DNA of 64,000 bases, from the NCBI RefSeq assembly GCF_019468465.1, contig NZ_CP080519.1, positions 8,363,001 to 8,427,000 on the forward strand, in the 5' to 3' direction. Under the pieces are notes generated by a model. That model searched no databases, was not told where the DNA came from, and saw only the letters and a list, made by a program, of their open reading frames with translations. This stretch comes from Amycolatopsis sp. DSM 110486 (lineage in GTDB: Bacteria; Actinomycetota; Actinomycetes; Mycobacteriales; Pseudonocardiaceae). Below are positions 25,915-35,615 of the stretch, piece by piece. Made by a program: the position numbers and the translations under genes. Every line of letters begins with the position of its first letter. The first letter of the stretch is position 1.

Positions 25915-26510
25915 ACGCCGACGACCATGAGATCCCCATCCCCGAAGAGTCCGACTCAAGCGACCTCGACGACGACTCCGGCATCCGTCGTTCCCGTGCC
26001 GAGCTCGACGCGATGATCGAGCGGCTGTGGTCGGCAGCTCAAGCCCACCGTGGCCTCCTCGAACAACTGCACGAGCGTGTTGCCCAGATCGAGGCGCGTG
26101 AAGACGCTGACACGGAACACCTTGCCCGATGGCTCGCATTCCCCGCGCCTCCAGCTGCGGAAGATCTGGAGTGCGAAGGTGAGACTCCGCTGTTCACGAT
26201 CGCGCATTTCGTCGCGTACTACAACGAGGTCTACGTCGGACGCCCCGGCAGTCGCGCTGTCGCGATCCCTGACTGCTGGCTCGATCATCCCGGCCTGCTG
26301 GCAGAGATCGCGACTCTCACATACACCTGGCGCGCGGCGCACCTCGGCAAGCGCGCGAATCCGCGGGATGCACAGCACTGGCACGACCGCTGGCGACCGG
26401 CGTTCGCCGAGCGCTTGGTGTCGGAGTGGACTCACCCGCATTGCCTGACAGACACCCACAAACCTGTTGGCGCGGCATCGTTACCGGACCGCTACACGCT
26501 CGAAAGCTAG
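25911..26510 (+). CDS. DUF4913 protein
   Basis: 199 residues. A long acidic/coiled N-terminus (DAMIERLWSAAQAHRGLLEQ) precedes the DUF4913 core: FTIAHFVAYYNEVYVGRPGS, AIPDCWLDHPGLLAEIATLT and DAQHWHDRWRPAFAERLVSE, ending at WTHPHC. DUF4913 proteins follow VirD4-like genes in actinobacterial conjugative elements. Function unknown. It overlaps the coupling protein gene (GTGA), indicating cotranslation. Confidence 0.82.
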   Translation: MNADDHEIPIPEESDSSDLDDDSGIRRSRAELDAMIERLWSAAQAHRGLLEQLHERVAQIEAREDADTEHLARWLAFPAPPAAEDLECEGETPLFTIAHFVAYYNEVYVGRPGSRAVAIPDCWLDHPGLLAEIATLTYTWRAAHLGKRANPRDAQHWHDRWRPAFAERLVSEWTHPHCLTDTHKPVGAASLPDRYTLES

Positions 26511-26799
26511 ACGGCGAGACAAGAGCAATATCGCCGCACCTAGGCGTCACGCTGTCGTGGGGCGCATCGCGGACTGGGCTATCCATCGCAGGTTCACTGC
26601 GACACTCACACTGGAGAACCGGGGTTCTGTGCGCGGTCCGTCATTGTTGTCAGGCGTCGAATGTCAGGAACCTGGTGCGTCGGCGAGGTATCGCTGGGTG
26701 ATCTTGGAAGTTTCGGCCATTGCTCGTAGCCCATTGTGATGGGGTAATGTCATCTCAGCTCGGGCCGGGTGCCCGATCTGACTTTGGAGGACATCGCAC

Positions 26800-27228
26800 A
26801 TGGCGCAGAAGCTCTTGGTGAAGATGGTCGACGACCTCGACGGGGGGATCGCCACCCAGACTGTCCCGTTCGGCATCGACGGCGTGCAGTACGAGATCGA
26901 TCTTTCCGACGACAACGCCGCAGAACTTCGAGACGAGCTGGCGCGCTTCATCTCGCACGCTCGCCGAGTGGGCGGCCGGAAGGTCAAGCTCGCGGTGGGA
27001 GAATCGGTGACGGAGCGGAAGGCTCCGACCTCGGAGGAGCGAGAGCTCAATCGCAGGAAGCGTGAGTGGGCGCAGGAGAACGGATTTGCGGTTTCCGACC
27101 GCGGCCGGCTTCCGTCGGAGGTGGACCGGGCGTACGAAGAAGCCCAACGCGAGCCGGCTACCCCTGCGAAAGCGACGGCGGCGGTACGGAAGCGCGCTCC
27201 TCGCAAGAAAGCGTCGGCGAACGCCTGA
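26800..27228 (+). CDS. lsr2: Lsr2 nucleoid-associated silencer
   Basis: 142 residues, MAQKLLVKMVDDLDGGIATQ onward, preceded by GGAGG. The N-terminal dimerisation region (TVPFGIDGVQYEIDLSDDNA) and the C-terminal DNA-binding region (KREWAQENGFAVSDRGRLPS) with its RGR minor-groove motif are both present. A basic Ala/Lys tail ends the protein. Lsr2 is the actinobacterial H-NS counterpart and silences AT-rich foreign DNA. Chromosomal copies are usual. This one lies inside the conjugation cluster and may be an element-borne copy. A strong terminator follows. Confidence 0.9.
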   Translation: MAQKLLVKMVDDLDGGIATQTVPFGIDGVQYEIDLSDDNAAELRDELARFISHARRVGGRKVKLAVGESVTERKAPTSEERELNRRKREWAQENGFAVSDRGRLPSEVDRAYEEAQREPATPAKATAAVRKRAPRKKASANA

Positions 27229-27244
27229 TCGCAAGGTAGTCCCG

Positions 27245-27296
27245 AACGGGCGTCTGTGCCAGCCGGAATCGGCAGGCATGGGCGCCCGTTTTTGTT
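27245..27296 (+). terminator. Rho-independent terminator after lsr2
   Basis: AACGGGCG at 27245-27252 pairs with CGCCCGTT at 27283-27290, followed by TTTGTTT. An inner stem (GTGCC / GGCA) lies in the loop. It begins 17 bases after the lsr2 stop. Confidence 0.75.
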
Positions 27297-27730
27297 TGGC
27301 GGTTATCATCACGCCTGTGCTCCATGCTTGAGATCAGAGATATTTGTTTCGGGGTGAATCCGGGAACTTTTTTACGATAGGATTTCCAGTTGCTCGAGCG
27401 GTGGCGCGACCGCAGCGCCGAGGAGGAGCAAGGCTGTGCTCGCGGTAAGCGTTGGTCGATGTGGTTTCCCCTGATTCGTCTTCGAAAGCTGCGCCGAGGC
27501 AGCCAGGACGGTACGTCCGTTTTGTGATTGAAGATCCTTGCCGTGGCTCCTCTGTACTTTTGATGTTTTACTGACTTGTTATCCGCGCTCGTCCGGTTGT
27601 GGACCGTCACGCTAATGGGTGATGGTCGTGCGATCTTGCTGCGTTTAACTTTCTTTCTGCCGCTCTCGGTGTCCGGGTGCGCGCGACCTCGTTACTCCGT
27701 CTTGTGTTTTCTGGGTGGAAGGGTTGTGCT
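27297..27730. other. AT-richer leader before the Rhs gene, no gene
   Basis: The region is less GC-rich than its surroundings and contains several T-runs (for example near 27370). It should hold the promoter and leader of the Rhs gene, and would be a natural Lsr2 target. No reliable promoter boxes can be named. Short frames here are shadows. Confidence 0.45.
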
Positions 27731-30700
27731 GTGTCCGGTTCGGGTAGATCTGTGCGCAGAAATCTGGTCGTTCAGCGGTTCGCGCGTCGACGGGCATTGC
27801 GGAGCAATGCCTGTTTTTTCGTGCTTTTTCTCGCTGTCGTGGGCTTGCTGTCCGGCTCGGTCGCCACGGTTTCGGCTGCCCCGCGGCCACAAGCGGCCGC
27901 TCCGGTGCAGGCGGCGGCGCCGAAGCCGGCGGATTTCGGGGCGGACGCTGCGAAATCCGCGGATGTCGCGATCGACGGGTGGGGTGACGCGCAGGGTTAC
28001 CACCTGGAAGTGGGACGGGAGAAGGCCGGGTTCGCGTGGCAGGAGGCCGCGCTCATCCGACCGGCGGGGGTCGACGACTCGTCGTGGACCGGCTACCAGT
28101 GTCTGTCCGGTGACGGCCGTTTCGCGGCGGTGGCGGTGCTCCCGGCATCTGCGGTGAACCAGCAGGCCGCGCGGGACCACGGTGCGATCGCCTACGCGGT
28201 CGAACTCGCGAGCGGGACCGTGCGCCCGCTCGCGAGCGGGGTGGGGCTCAAGTACTTCTCCCCGGGCTGCGGCACCGGCGACGAGGCCGTGTTCACCACG
28301 GACACCGGTTCGAACGACCAGAACACCCAGTTGCTGACCGCGAACCTGGCCACCGGCAAGATCGACACCTCGGTTACCGCGCCCGGCCAGATCACCTCTG
28401 CTGTGCCGACCTCGAACGGGATCGTCGGCGTCGCGGGTTCGCGTCTGGTCTCGGTGCCGGCCAAGGGAAAAGCTGTCGTGCTAGCGACCGTCGGCGGTGA
28501 CACGTACGACCTGCGCCCCGCGGCCGACGGGGGAGTGAGCTTCCTCTGGACCAAGCGCGGCACCCAGAACGCAACCGCCGCTCACGAGCACGCCGGCAGC
28601 GTCACCGCGCTCGGCGGCGGGGCGCTGAACCGGTTGCAGCTGTTCCAGGGGCGGGCCGGACATGCCGTGCTGGCCGGCGCCACCCACACCCAGCCAGGTG
28701 CCCTCCGCTCGGCCGCGGTATCGGCCGTGAACGACAGCGGGATGGCTCGAGGCGCGACGTCGGCATCGCTCGACGGCGACGCCCTGCTCGGCCCGGACGC
28801 AGACGGCTCACACTCCGCCCCAGTGGTCAAGGCGGCCCGGACCGGGAAAATTCTTACCCGCCCGCAGGCACCCAGCACCGCGAAGGCCGCGACGGCGTTG
28901 CCGAAGTTCACCACCGCGATCCAGCCAGCCGTCGTGAACTCGCCGGCCGGTCACCTGGTCCCGAAAGCCGACGCAGCAGGAAAGGGCGGCGGTGGCGCCG
29001 CTGCCGCACCCGCGACGGCCACGGCTGCCCAGACGCCGACGTGTGCCGTTCCTCCGCTGGACCCGACCAAGCAGGTCATGCAGCCTGACCCTGCGCAGGT
29101 GGACTGGGCGGTGCAAATGGCTGAACAGGGCCTGCTCACCGGCACCTCCTACACGCGCCCGACCGGGTTCGACAACCTCGGCCTGGCCGCCTACGCCCCG
29201 AACAGCGACTTTCCACTGATCCCGCTGTCGCACCCGACGGGTGGATCGAGCACTGTGCCGCGGTCGGTGTTCGAGGCGATCATGGCGCAGGAGTCCAACT
29301 GGTCGCAGGCGTCGTGGCACGCCCCGGCCGGCACCGCGGGCGACCCGCTGATCGCCAGCTACTACGGCGCGGGCGGTGACATCCGCTCGATCAACTACGC
29401 GGGCGCCGACTGCGGCTACGGCATCAGCCAAGTCACTGACGGCATGCACATCGGCGACCACAGCCTCTCCGCCCATGGTCAGATTAAGGTCGCCGTCGAC
29501 TACCAGGAGAACATCGCCGCCGGCCTGCAGATCCTCGAGACCACGTGGAACTCCCTGTACTCCGACGGGATCATCGCCAACAACGGCGACCCGAAGGATC
29601 TGGAGAACTGGTACTTCGCCGCTTGGGCCTACAACTCCGGCATCCAGCCCAACTCGGCCAACGGCAACACCACCGGCTGCACCCCCGGCCCGACGTGCCA
29701 GGGCCCGGACGGCACGTGGGGCCTGGGCTGGACCAACAACCCCGCCAACCTCGACTACCCGCCCAACCGCGACCCGTACCTGCAGGACACCTACGCAGAC
29801 GCCGCGCACCCCGCGAGCTGGCCGTACCAGGAACGTGTCCTCGGCTGGATGGCCTCACCGCTGCTGCGTTACGGCAGCCGCGCCTACGTCACGCCCACTT
29901 ACCACGGCGCCGGGTGGGTCCAGCCCGCGCCGTTCACGGCGATGTGCGACCTCGCTGACAACCACTGCGACCCGACCACCACGAACCCGACCAACCCCGG
30001 CGCCAGCCACTGCATGCTCGACGACTTCGAGTGCTGGTGGCACCAACCCGTCACCTGGATCCCTACCTGCGCCACCACGTGCGCGACCAGCCCGTATGCG
30101 GTCTCGGGTGGCTCGGAGCCGACGAACCCGACGAAGAACCCGCCGACCTGCAACCAGGACACCTCCAAGGTCCCGGCCGGGTCGATCATCGTCGACGACC
30201 AACCCAGCCGGCTCAACCTCCAAGGCTGCGGTTCCGCGAACTGGTCCGACAACGGCACCTTTACCTACACGTACGGCACCAACGGTGCCGGCGACCCCAT
30301 CGGCGCGATCGACACCCACCAGCTCGGCACCGGCCTAGGCGGACACATCCTGTTCTCCCACACCGAGGACGGCACCGAACCCGACCTGATCAACACCGGC
30401 ACCTGGACACCGAACCTGCCCTCGCTGCAGTACTACAAGATCAAGCTGCACGTCCCCGGGCTCGGCGCCGAAGCGACCAACGTCGTGTACAACATCAACC
30501 CCGGTGGCGGTGTGTCGCCGTGGAAGATCCGGGTCAATCAGGCCTGGAACTCCGAGCAATGGGTGACCATCGGCACCTTCGCCATGGAAAACGGCGGCAA
30601 CGTCGTCCTCACCAACCAGGGCAGCTCGCAGGCCATGGGCGGCAGCGGGTATTCGGACTTCGACGTCGCCTACGACGCCATCGCATTCGTCCCCATGGGA

Positions 30701-33700
30701 GGCACGCCCGGCCAACCGATCGGCGGGCCCCCGGGGATCCAAGACGCGCCGAAGGGCTCCAACCCGGCATTCATCGCCTGTGGCTGCGCCAAGCGCACCG
30801 CCGGCGACCCGGTCGACACGAGCACCGGCTACTTCGGACAGGACTTCACCGACCTGACCACGCCGGGTCGCGGCATGCCGCTCACCTTCACGCGCAGCTA
30901 CGCCGAAGGCATCGCCGACCCCAACGGCCCCAACGGATCCCTGGCCGCGGACGGGCCTCTCGGCTGGGGGTGGACGTTCTCCTACGACATGACGGCGACA
31001 ACCGCCGCGAACGGCAACGTCACGGTCCACCAGGAAGACAGTTCGCAGGTTACGTTCGTCGACTCGTCCGGCACGTATGCGCCGTCGGCCCCACGCTATG
31101 ACGCCGCGTTGGTGAAGAACGGCAACAGCTACGTCTTCACTCGCCGCGGCAAAGACGTGTTCACCTTCGACGTCACGTCCGGCCGCCTCCAAGCCGCCAC
31201 GGACCTGGCCGGTACCAAGGCAACCCCGCCTTACCAGACCAGTCTCGCCTACGACGGTAGCGGCCACCTCACGACGATCACCGATCCCGGCGGCCGGGCC
31301 TACACCGTCACGTGGACCGGCAACCACATCACGGCAGTCACCGATCCCGCCGACCGGCAAGTCACGTACGGCTACGACAGCGCCGACAACCTGACCGACG
31401 TCATCGACATCGGCGGCGGCCACACCCAATACGGCTACAACGCGGCGCACCTGATGACCTCGATCCGGACCCCGAAGAACTTCGGTGGCCCGGCATCGGC
31501 TGTCACCGCGACGGCGTACGACAGCGCTGAACGCGTCACCTCTCAGACGGACGCCGTCGGGCGCTCGACGACCTTCACCTACGCACCTGACGGCGGCTTG
31601 AGCACCGGGCAGGTCCTGGTCACCGACCCTGGTGGCCACAAGACCCTCGACACCTACCAGAACGGCCTGCTCACCTCGGAAACGAAGGGGAGTGGCACGG
31701 CCGACGCGGGGACCACGAGCTACACCTACGACCCTGTCACCCTCGGCGTCTCCACCGAGACCGACCCCGATGGCGACTTCACCACCTTCACCTACGACGA
31801 CCACGGGAACAAAACGTCGGAGTCCAACGCACTCGGCTCCACCACGAACTATGCCTACGACGACAACGACGACCTTGTCGAAACCATCGGCCCGGACGGT
31901 GTGGCCACCGTCAACGGATACGACGAGACCGGACACGTGCCGGCGAACGCGGTCGGCGAACGCGCCCTGACCTCCGTCACCGTCACCCAGGCCAACAACG
32001 TCGTCGAGTCCACCACAGGGAACTTCGGCCCGGCTCCTACCCGGACCACGAACCTCTATTACGACGACGCCGCTCACCCCGGTGATCGCACGCGTTCGGC
32101 CGATCCCAACGGCAAGACGACGACCACGGCCTACGACGCGTTCGGTGACTCGACTTCCGTCACCGACCCGCTCGGGCACATCACGAAGTCCGGCTACGAC
32201 ACCGCCACCGGGTGGCTGACCACCAGCACCGATGCCAACGGGAAGACCACCACCGACGACCACGACACCTACGGCAACGTCACCCGCACCACCGACCCAC
32301 TCGGACACGCCACCGCGGCCACCTTCGATCCCGACGGCAACAAAACCTCGGTCACCGACGCCGACAACCGCACTACCAGCTCCACCTTCGACGCAGCCGA
32401 TCAGCTGGTGAAAACCACACGCCCGGATCAGACGACCACGACCACCGACTACAACCCCGACGGCACGGTCGCGGACACCGTCGACGGCCTCGGCCACAAG
32501 ACGACCTACGGATACGACGGCCAAGGCCGCCAGAACGCCCGAACCGATCCCGACCACCGATCTTTCAACTCACACATCGATCCCGCCGGGCGGGTGCTGA
32601 CGACCACCGACCCCACGGGCCGGGTCACGACCATCGGCTACGACGCGGCCGGACGCGCCACCTCTGTCTCCTACTCCGACCAGACCACACCGTCTGCCGC
32701 CTACGGCTACGACGCGGCAGGTCACCGCGTCACGATGACTGACGGAACCGGCACGTCCACCTGGACCTACGACGTCTTCGGCGAAATCGTCGCGCAGACC
32801 CAGGGCTCCGGCACAACCGTCACCTACGGGTACGACGACGCAGGTCACCAGACGACCGTCAGCTACCCGGGCCAGCCGGCCCCGGTCACCCGAAGCTACG
32901 ACGATGCCGGCCGCCTCAGTGCCGTCACCGACTGGGCCGGAAACAAGACCACCTTCGGCTACAACAGCGACGACCAGCTGCTCACCACGAGTTACCCCAA
33001 CGGCACGACCGTCACCAACGGCTACGACGACGCCGACCAACTCACCTCGACCACCGCCGCCGCCGGCACGACCACCCTCCTCGCAGCCACCTACGGCCGC
33101 GACTCCGCAGGGCAACTGAACTCGCAGAACATCGGCGGAATCGCGCAGGCCATCACCTATACCCCGCGAGACGAGCTGGCTTCCGCAGGTGCCACGTCGT
33201 ATGCCTACGACGCGGCCGGCAACCCAACCACCCTCGGCGCCACGACGCAAACCTTCGACGCAGCAGACCAACTCGTCACGACCGGAGCCACGACCGTCAC
33301 CTCCGACGGGCTCGGCGAGCGGACGAACGCCGGCTCGATCACCTACGGCTACGACCAAGCTAGCCGGTTGACCAGCTACACCACGCCGACGGTGTCCGCG
33401 ACGTACACCTACGACGGCACCGGCCTCCGCGTCGCGAAGAAGGTCGGCAACACGACCAGCAGTTTCCTGTGGGACACCAGCGAAGGCGACGCCCACCTGC
33501 TGTCCGACGGTTCAGCCGACTACCTCTACGGCCCCGGCGGCCTGCCGATCGAGCAAATCGGCGCCACAGGCACCTTCTGGTACGTCCACGACCAGATCGG
33601 ATCCACACTTGGACTGCTGAGCACCTCGGGGACGCTCGCCGGCCGCTACACCTACACCCCCTACGGCGCAGCAACCTACAGCGGCACCGCGACCACCCCG

Positions 33701-34375
33701 CTCCAGTTCACCGGCCAGTACACCGACAGCGAGTCGGGCCTGGTCTACCTGCACGCGCGGTTCTACGACCCGCACACCGCGCTGTTCCTCACCATCGACC
33801 CCAAGGTCAACTCCACCCAAACCCCCTACGCCTACGTCGCAGACAACCCGTTCAACCTCGCCGACCCCGACGGAGTCGACTGGATCGACTGGCTTGCCGA
33901 CACCGTCACCGTTGTCGTCGACGTCGTCGCCGAGGTCGCCACCGACGGCGCGGACACGCCGTTCCTCGCAGCCGAAGACTCACTCCTGCAAGCGGCCATC
34001 CGCGGAATCGCCAGCGGTGCCCGCGACATCCTCACCAACAAGGCGGTGGGCGACGCCGCCAGCGTCTACCTGCAGTCGGTAACGGGTGCGGACCAGCGTG
34101 AGTACGACCCGGTCGGTGACGGCAAACGTCGCTATGACGTCTATGACTCCAAGACCGGAACCGCGTATGAGTCGAAGGTCGGTCGCACCGGATCGACCAG
34201 GCGAACCCGGGCGGAAGTCGCGCGCGATAAGGCGCTCTTGCAGGCACCCGAACGCAGCGTAGACAGCGTCGAGTGGCACTTCTTCCGTAGTCCGTCGACC
34301 GGATCCATAGGCTGCACGGAAGGCCTCGCGGCTAAACTCATGGACGCGGGTATCACGGCGATCACTCACCTGTGA
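27731..34375 (+). CDS. Rhs polymorphic toxin with REase-like tip
   Basis: 2214 residues from GTG at 27731, chosen because GGAAGG lies at proper spacing and it puts a signal peptide first (CFFVLFLAVVGLLSGSVATV, cut near VSAAP). Residues ~510-720 look like a lytic transglycosylase domain (FEAIMAQESNWSQASW, DCGYGISQVTDGMHIG, WYFAAWAYNSG). A DUF6531 start (RTAGDPVDTSTGYFGQDFTD) at ~1020 leads into YDxxGR/T-type RHS repeats. The core ends YLHARFYDPHTALFLTIDPK and NPFNLADPDG at ~2010-2047. The last ~90 residues carry RRYDVYDSKTGTAYESKVG (D...ExK) and SVEWHFFRSPSTG, a restriction-endonuclease-fold toxin. Secreted; kills neighbours lacking immunity. Confidence 0.88.
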   Translation: MSGSGRSVRRNLVVQRFARRRALRSNACFFVLFLAVVGLLSGSVATVSAAPRPQAAAPVQAAAPKPADFGADAAKSADVAIDGWGDAQGYHLEVGREKAGFAWQEAALIRPAGVDDSSWTGYQCLSGDGRFAAVAVLPASAVNQQAARDHGAIAYAVELASGTVRPLASGVGLKYFSPGCGTGDEAVFTTDTGSNDQNTQLLTANLATGKIDTSVTAPGQITSAVPTSNGIVGVAGSRLVSVPAKGKAVVLATVGGDTYDLRPAADGGVSFLWTKRGTQNATAAHEHAGSVTALGGGALNRLQLFQGRAGHAVLAGATHTQPGALRSAAVSAVNDSGMARGATSASLDGDALLGPDADGSHSAPVVKAARTGKILTRPQAPSTAKAATALPKFTTAIQPAVVNSPAGHLVPKADAAGKGGGGAAAAPATATAAQTPTCAVPPLDPTKQVMQPDPAQVDWAVQMAEQGLLTGTSYTRPTGFDNLGLAAYAPNSDFPLIPLSHPTGGSSTVPRSVFEAIMAQESNWSQASWHAPAGTAGDPLIASYYGAGGDIRSINYAGADCGYGISQVTDGMHIGDHSLSAHGQIKVAVDYQENIAAGLQILETTWNSLYSDGIIANNGDPKDLENWYFAAWAYNSGIQPNSANGNTTGCTPGPTCQGPDGTWGLGWTNNPANLDYPPNRDPYLQDTYADAAHPASWPYQERVLGWMASPLLRYGSRAYVTPTYHGAGWVQPAPFTAMCDLADNHCDPTTTNPTNPGASHCMLDDFECWWHQPVTWIPTCATTCATSPYAVSGGSEPTNPTKNPPTCNQDTSKVPAGSIIVDDQPSRLNLQGCGSANWSDNGTFTYTYGTNGAGDPIGAIDTHQLGTGLGGHILFSHTEDGTEPDLINTGTWTPNLPSLQYYKIKLHVPGLGAEATNVVYNINPGGGVSPWKIRVNQAWNSEQWVTIGTFAMENGGNVVLTNQGSSQAMGGSGYSDFDVAYDAIAFVPMGGTPGQPIGGPPGIQDAPKGSNPAFIACGCAKRTAGDPVDTSTGYFGQDFTDLTTPGRGMPLTFTRSYAEGIADPNGPNGSLAADGPLGWGWTFSYDMTATTAANGNVTVHQEDSSQVTFVDSSGTYAPSAPRYDAALVKNGNSYVFTRRGKDVFTFDVTSGRLQAATDLAGTKATPPYQTSLAYDGSGHLTTITDPGGRAYTVTWTGNHITAVTDPADRQVTYGYDSADNLTDVIDIGGGHTQYGYNAAHLMTSIRTPKNFGGPASAVTATAYDSAERVTSQTDAVGRSTTFTYAPDGGLSTGQVLVTDPGGHKTLDTYQNGLLTSETKGSGTADAGTTSYTYDPVTLGVSTETDPDGDFTTFTYDDHGNKTSESNALGSTTNYAYDDNDDLVETIGPDGVATVNGYDETGHVPANAVGERALTSVTVTQANNVVESTTGNFGPAPTRTTNLYYDDAAHPGDRTRSADPNGKTTTTAYDAFGDSTSVTDPLGHITKSGYDTATGWLTTSTDANGKTTTDDHDTYGNVTRTTDPLGHATAATFDPDGNKTSVTDADNRTTSSTFDAADQLVKTTRPDQTTTTTDYNPDGTVADTVDGLGHKTTYGYDGQGRQNARTDPDHRSFNSHIDPAGRVLTTTDPTGRVTTIGYDAAGRATSVSYSDQTTPSAAYGYDAAGHRVTMTDGTGTSTWTYDVFGEIVAQTQGSGTTVTYGYDDAGHQTTVSYPGQPAPVTRSYDDAGRLSAVTDWAGNKTTFGYNSDDQLLTTSYPNGTTVTNGYDDADQLTSTTAAAGTTTLLAATYGRDSAGQLNSQNIGGIAQAITYTPRDELASAGATSYAYDAAGNPTTLGATTQTFDAADQLVTTGATTVTSDGLGERTNAGSITYGYDQASRLTSYTTPTVSATYTYDGTGLRVAKKVGNTTSSFLWDTSEGDAHLLSDGSADYLYGPGGLPIEQIGATGTFWYVHDQIGSTLGLLSTSGTLAGRYTYTPYGAATYSGTATTPLQFTGQYTDSESGLVYLHARFYDPHTALFLTIDPKVNSTQTPYAYVADNPFNLADPDGVDWIDWLADTVTVVVDVVAEVATDGADTPFLAAEDSLLQAAIRGIASGARDILTNKAVGDAASVYLQSVTGADQREYDPVGDGKRRYDVYDSKTGTAYESKVGRTGSTRRTRAEVARDKALLQAPERSVDSVEWHFFRSPSTGSIGCTEGLAAKLMDAGITAITHL

Positions 34376-34417
34376 TCAAACGGACAAAGAGAATCTTCAG
34401 GAAAGCAACGATGCGAC

Positions 34418-34951
34418 ATGATGGAACTCGGCCACTGGTTTCCTTACATTCCCCCGCATACGGGGCCGCTGCGGGAGATGGAGCGATCTAAGGCGCGCGA
34501 GGTATCCGACGACATGATTGCGATGAGGGATGACCGCATCGGTGAGCTGACTCGGCTGCTGGAGTACAACGGCATCAAGATCACGCTTGACGAAACCGGT
34601 GTTCGCTTGGCCGCCGAGTGGATCAAGCGCGAGGTCGAAGAGGACCCCAGTAACCTTGGCGAGCCTCGTCCGTACTGGGCGGCCATCACGTTCGACCTGT
34701 ACATCTTCATGAACGAAGTGTTGCGGTCGATCAATCCCGGTCTGAAGTGGGGCTTCTACACCGGTCGCAAGACAAGCCTGGTCTATCAGCACCCTGTTCT
34801 CATCAACCTCATGCGCACCAAGCAGGGCGGGCCATTGGAGTATTTTGTTTTTTTGCAGGGGTTTACGCGAGCGCACGCTGCTGGAATAGGTTATCGCGAA
34901 GAGTTAATCTGGTATGCGTTCCAGCGTGCTCGTGAGCTGATCGATCAGTGA
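34418..34951 (+). CDS. Candidate immunity protein for the Rhs REase toxin
   Basis: 177 residues starting MMELGHWFPYIPPHTGPLRE, 42 bases after the toxin gene. No signal peptide. Central helices (AAITFDLYIFMNEVLRSINP) and a final helical segment (YREELIWYAFQRARELIDQ). Its base composition is lower in GC at the 3' end (runs of T near 34845), like other immunity genes here. The position directly after a toxin tip is the main evidence. I do not recognise the family. Confidence 0.65.
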   Translation: MMELGHWFPYIPPHTGPLREMERSKAREVSDDMIAMRDDRIGELTRLLEYNGIKITLDETGVRLAAEWIKREVEEDPSNLGEPRPYWAAITFDLYIFMNEVLRSINPGLKWGFYTGRKTSLVYQHPVLINLMRTKQGGPLEYFVFLQGFTRAHAAGIGYREELIWYAFQRARELIDQ

Positions 34952-34964
34952 GCGGGTTGGGTCG

Positions 34965-35396
34965 GTGTTGATCGGTTCGAACCGTGACGACGCCAGCACG
35001 GCTCTCGGCGAGTACGGGCAGGTCAAGGAGTTCTCTCGTTCTGCCGCCTCTGAGCCGGGCTGGGGCAGTGCAGGACCAAGTGTCCGGGATTGCTGTGTTC
35101 GCGTACTTCGATCGGCGCGGTTCCGTTCAAGCCGTCGAAATCGGGCGGCCTCGGCAAGGCGTCGAAGTCCGTTACCGGGGGTCGACGTGTTCGCGACTCC
35201 CGTGGATGTGCTCGTCCCGATGTTGCGCAGCGGAACAGACGCGGTTGAACTTGAGAACGGGCACCCGTTTCGGGCTTCGCAGCTGTTGCTGTCGTTCTGG
35301 CGTGCGGCCGTGCCCGAAGACGAGGACGATCACGAGGGCCGGCACTTCGACTCGGTGCTCACCGCTCGTCCTGGGTATTTCGGGGAGCGAGGTTGA
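34965..35396 (+). pseudogene. Second immunity-type gene, doubly frameshifted
   Basis: Frame 1 starts LIGSNRDDASTALGEYGQVK. From about 35050 the credible protein moves to another frame (GAVQDQVSGIAVFAYFDRRG, SVQAVEIGRPRQGVEVRYRG). At the G-run near 35176 it returns to the first frame (VDVFATPVDVLVPMLRSGTD, SQLLLSFWRAAVPEDEDDHE, RHFDSVLTARPGYF). Together this reads as one immunity-like protein of the kind that measures about 130-140 residues. Two compensating indels suggest decay, or sequencing error at least in the G-run. Confidence 0.5.
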
Positions 35397-35615
35397 CATC
35401 CGAGTCGGGGCTTCGCGGGCGCGGTTTGGGGCTCTCGCACACGGTACCTGCAAGCTCGAACGCGCGCTTGACTGTCAAGTAGTGCGGTGTACACGCCAGG
35501 CCCGTAGGGTGTGCCCGCGACGCGTCCGGATGGCCGTTTCGCGGGTTCGCGCTGTCTAGGTGAGTTAACCCTGCTTCGTGACAACTCCTTCTGCGAGCTA
35601 TGCACTGCGTGCTGG

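Noticed and set aside
30335..32557. 740-codon minus-strand open frame
   Set aside because: Gly/Val/Arg-rich antisense shadow of the Rhs gene caused by high GC at third positions.
31240..33500. Short periodic DNA repeats suggesting a CRISPR or tandem array
   Set aside because: They are the degenerate YDxxG repeats of the RHS coding sequence. No CRISPR array is present in the window.
35397..35615. Possible gene between the broken immunity gene and the relaxase
   Set aside because: Short frames on both strands without start signals or recognisable pattern.
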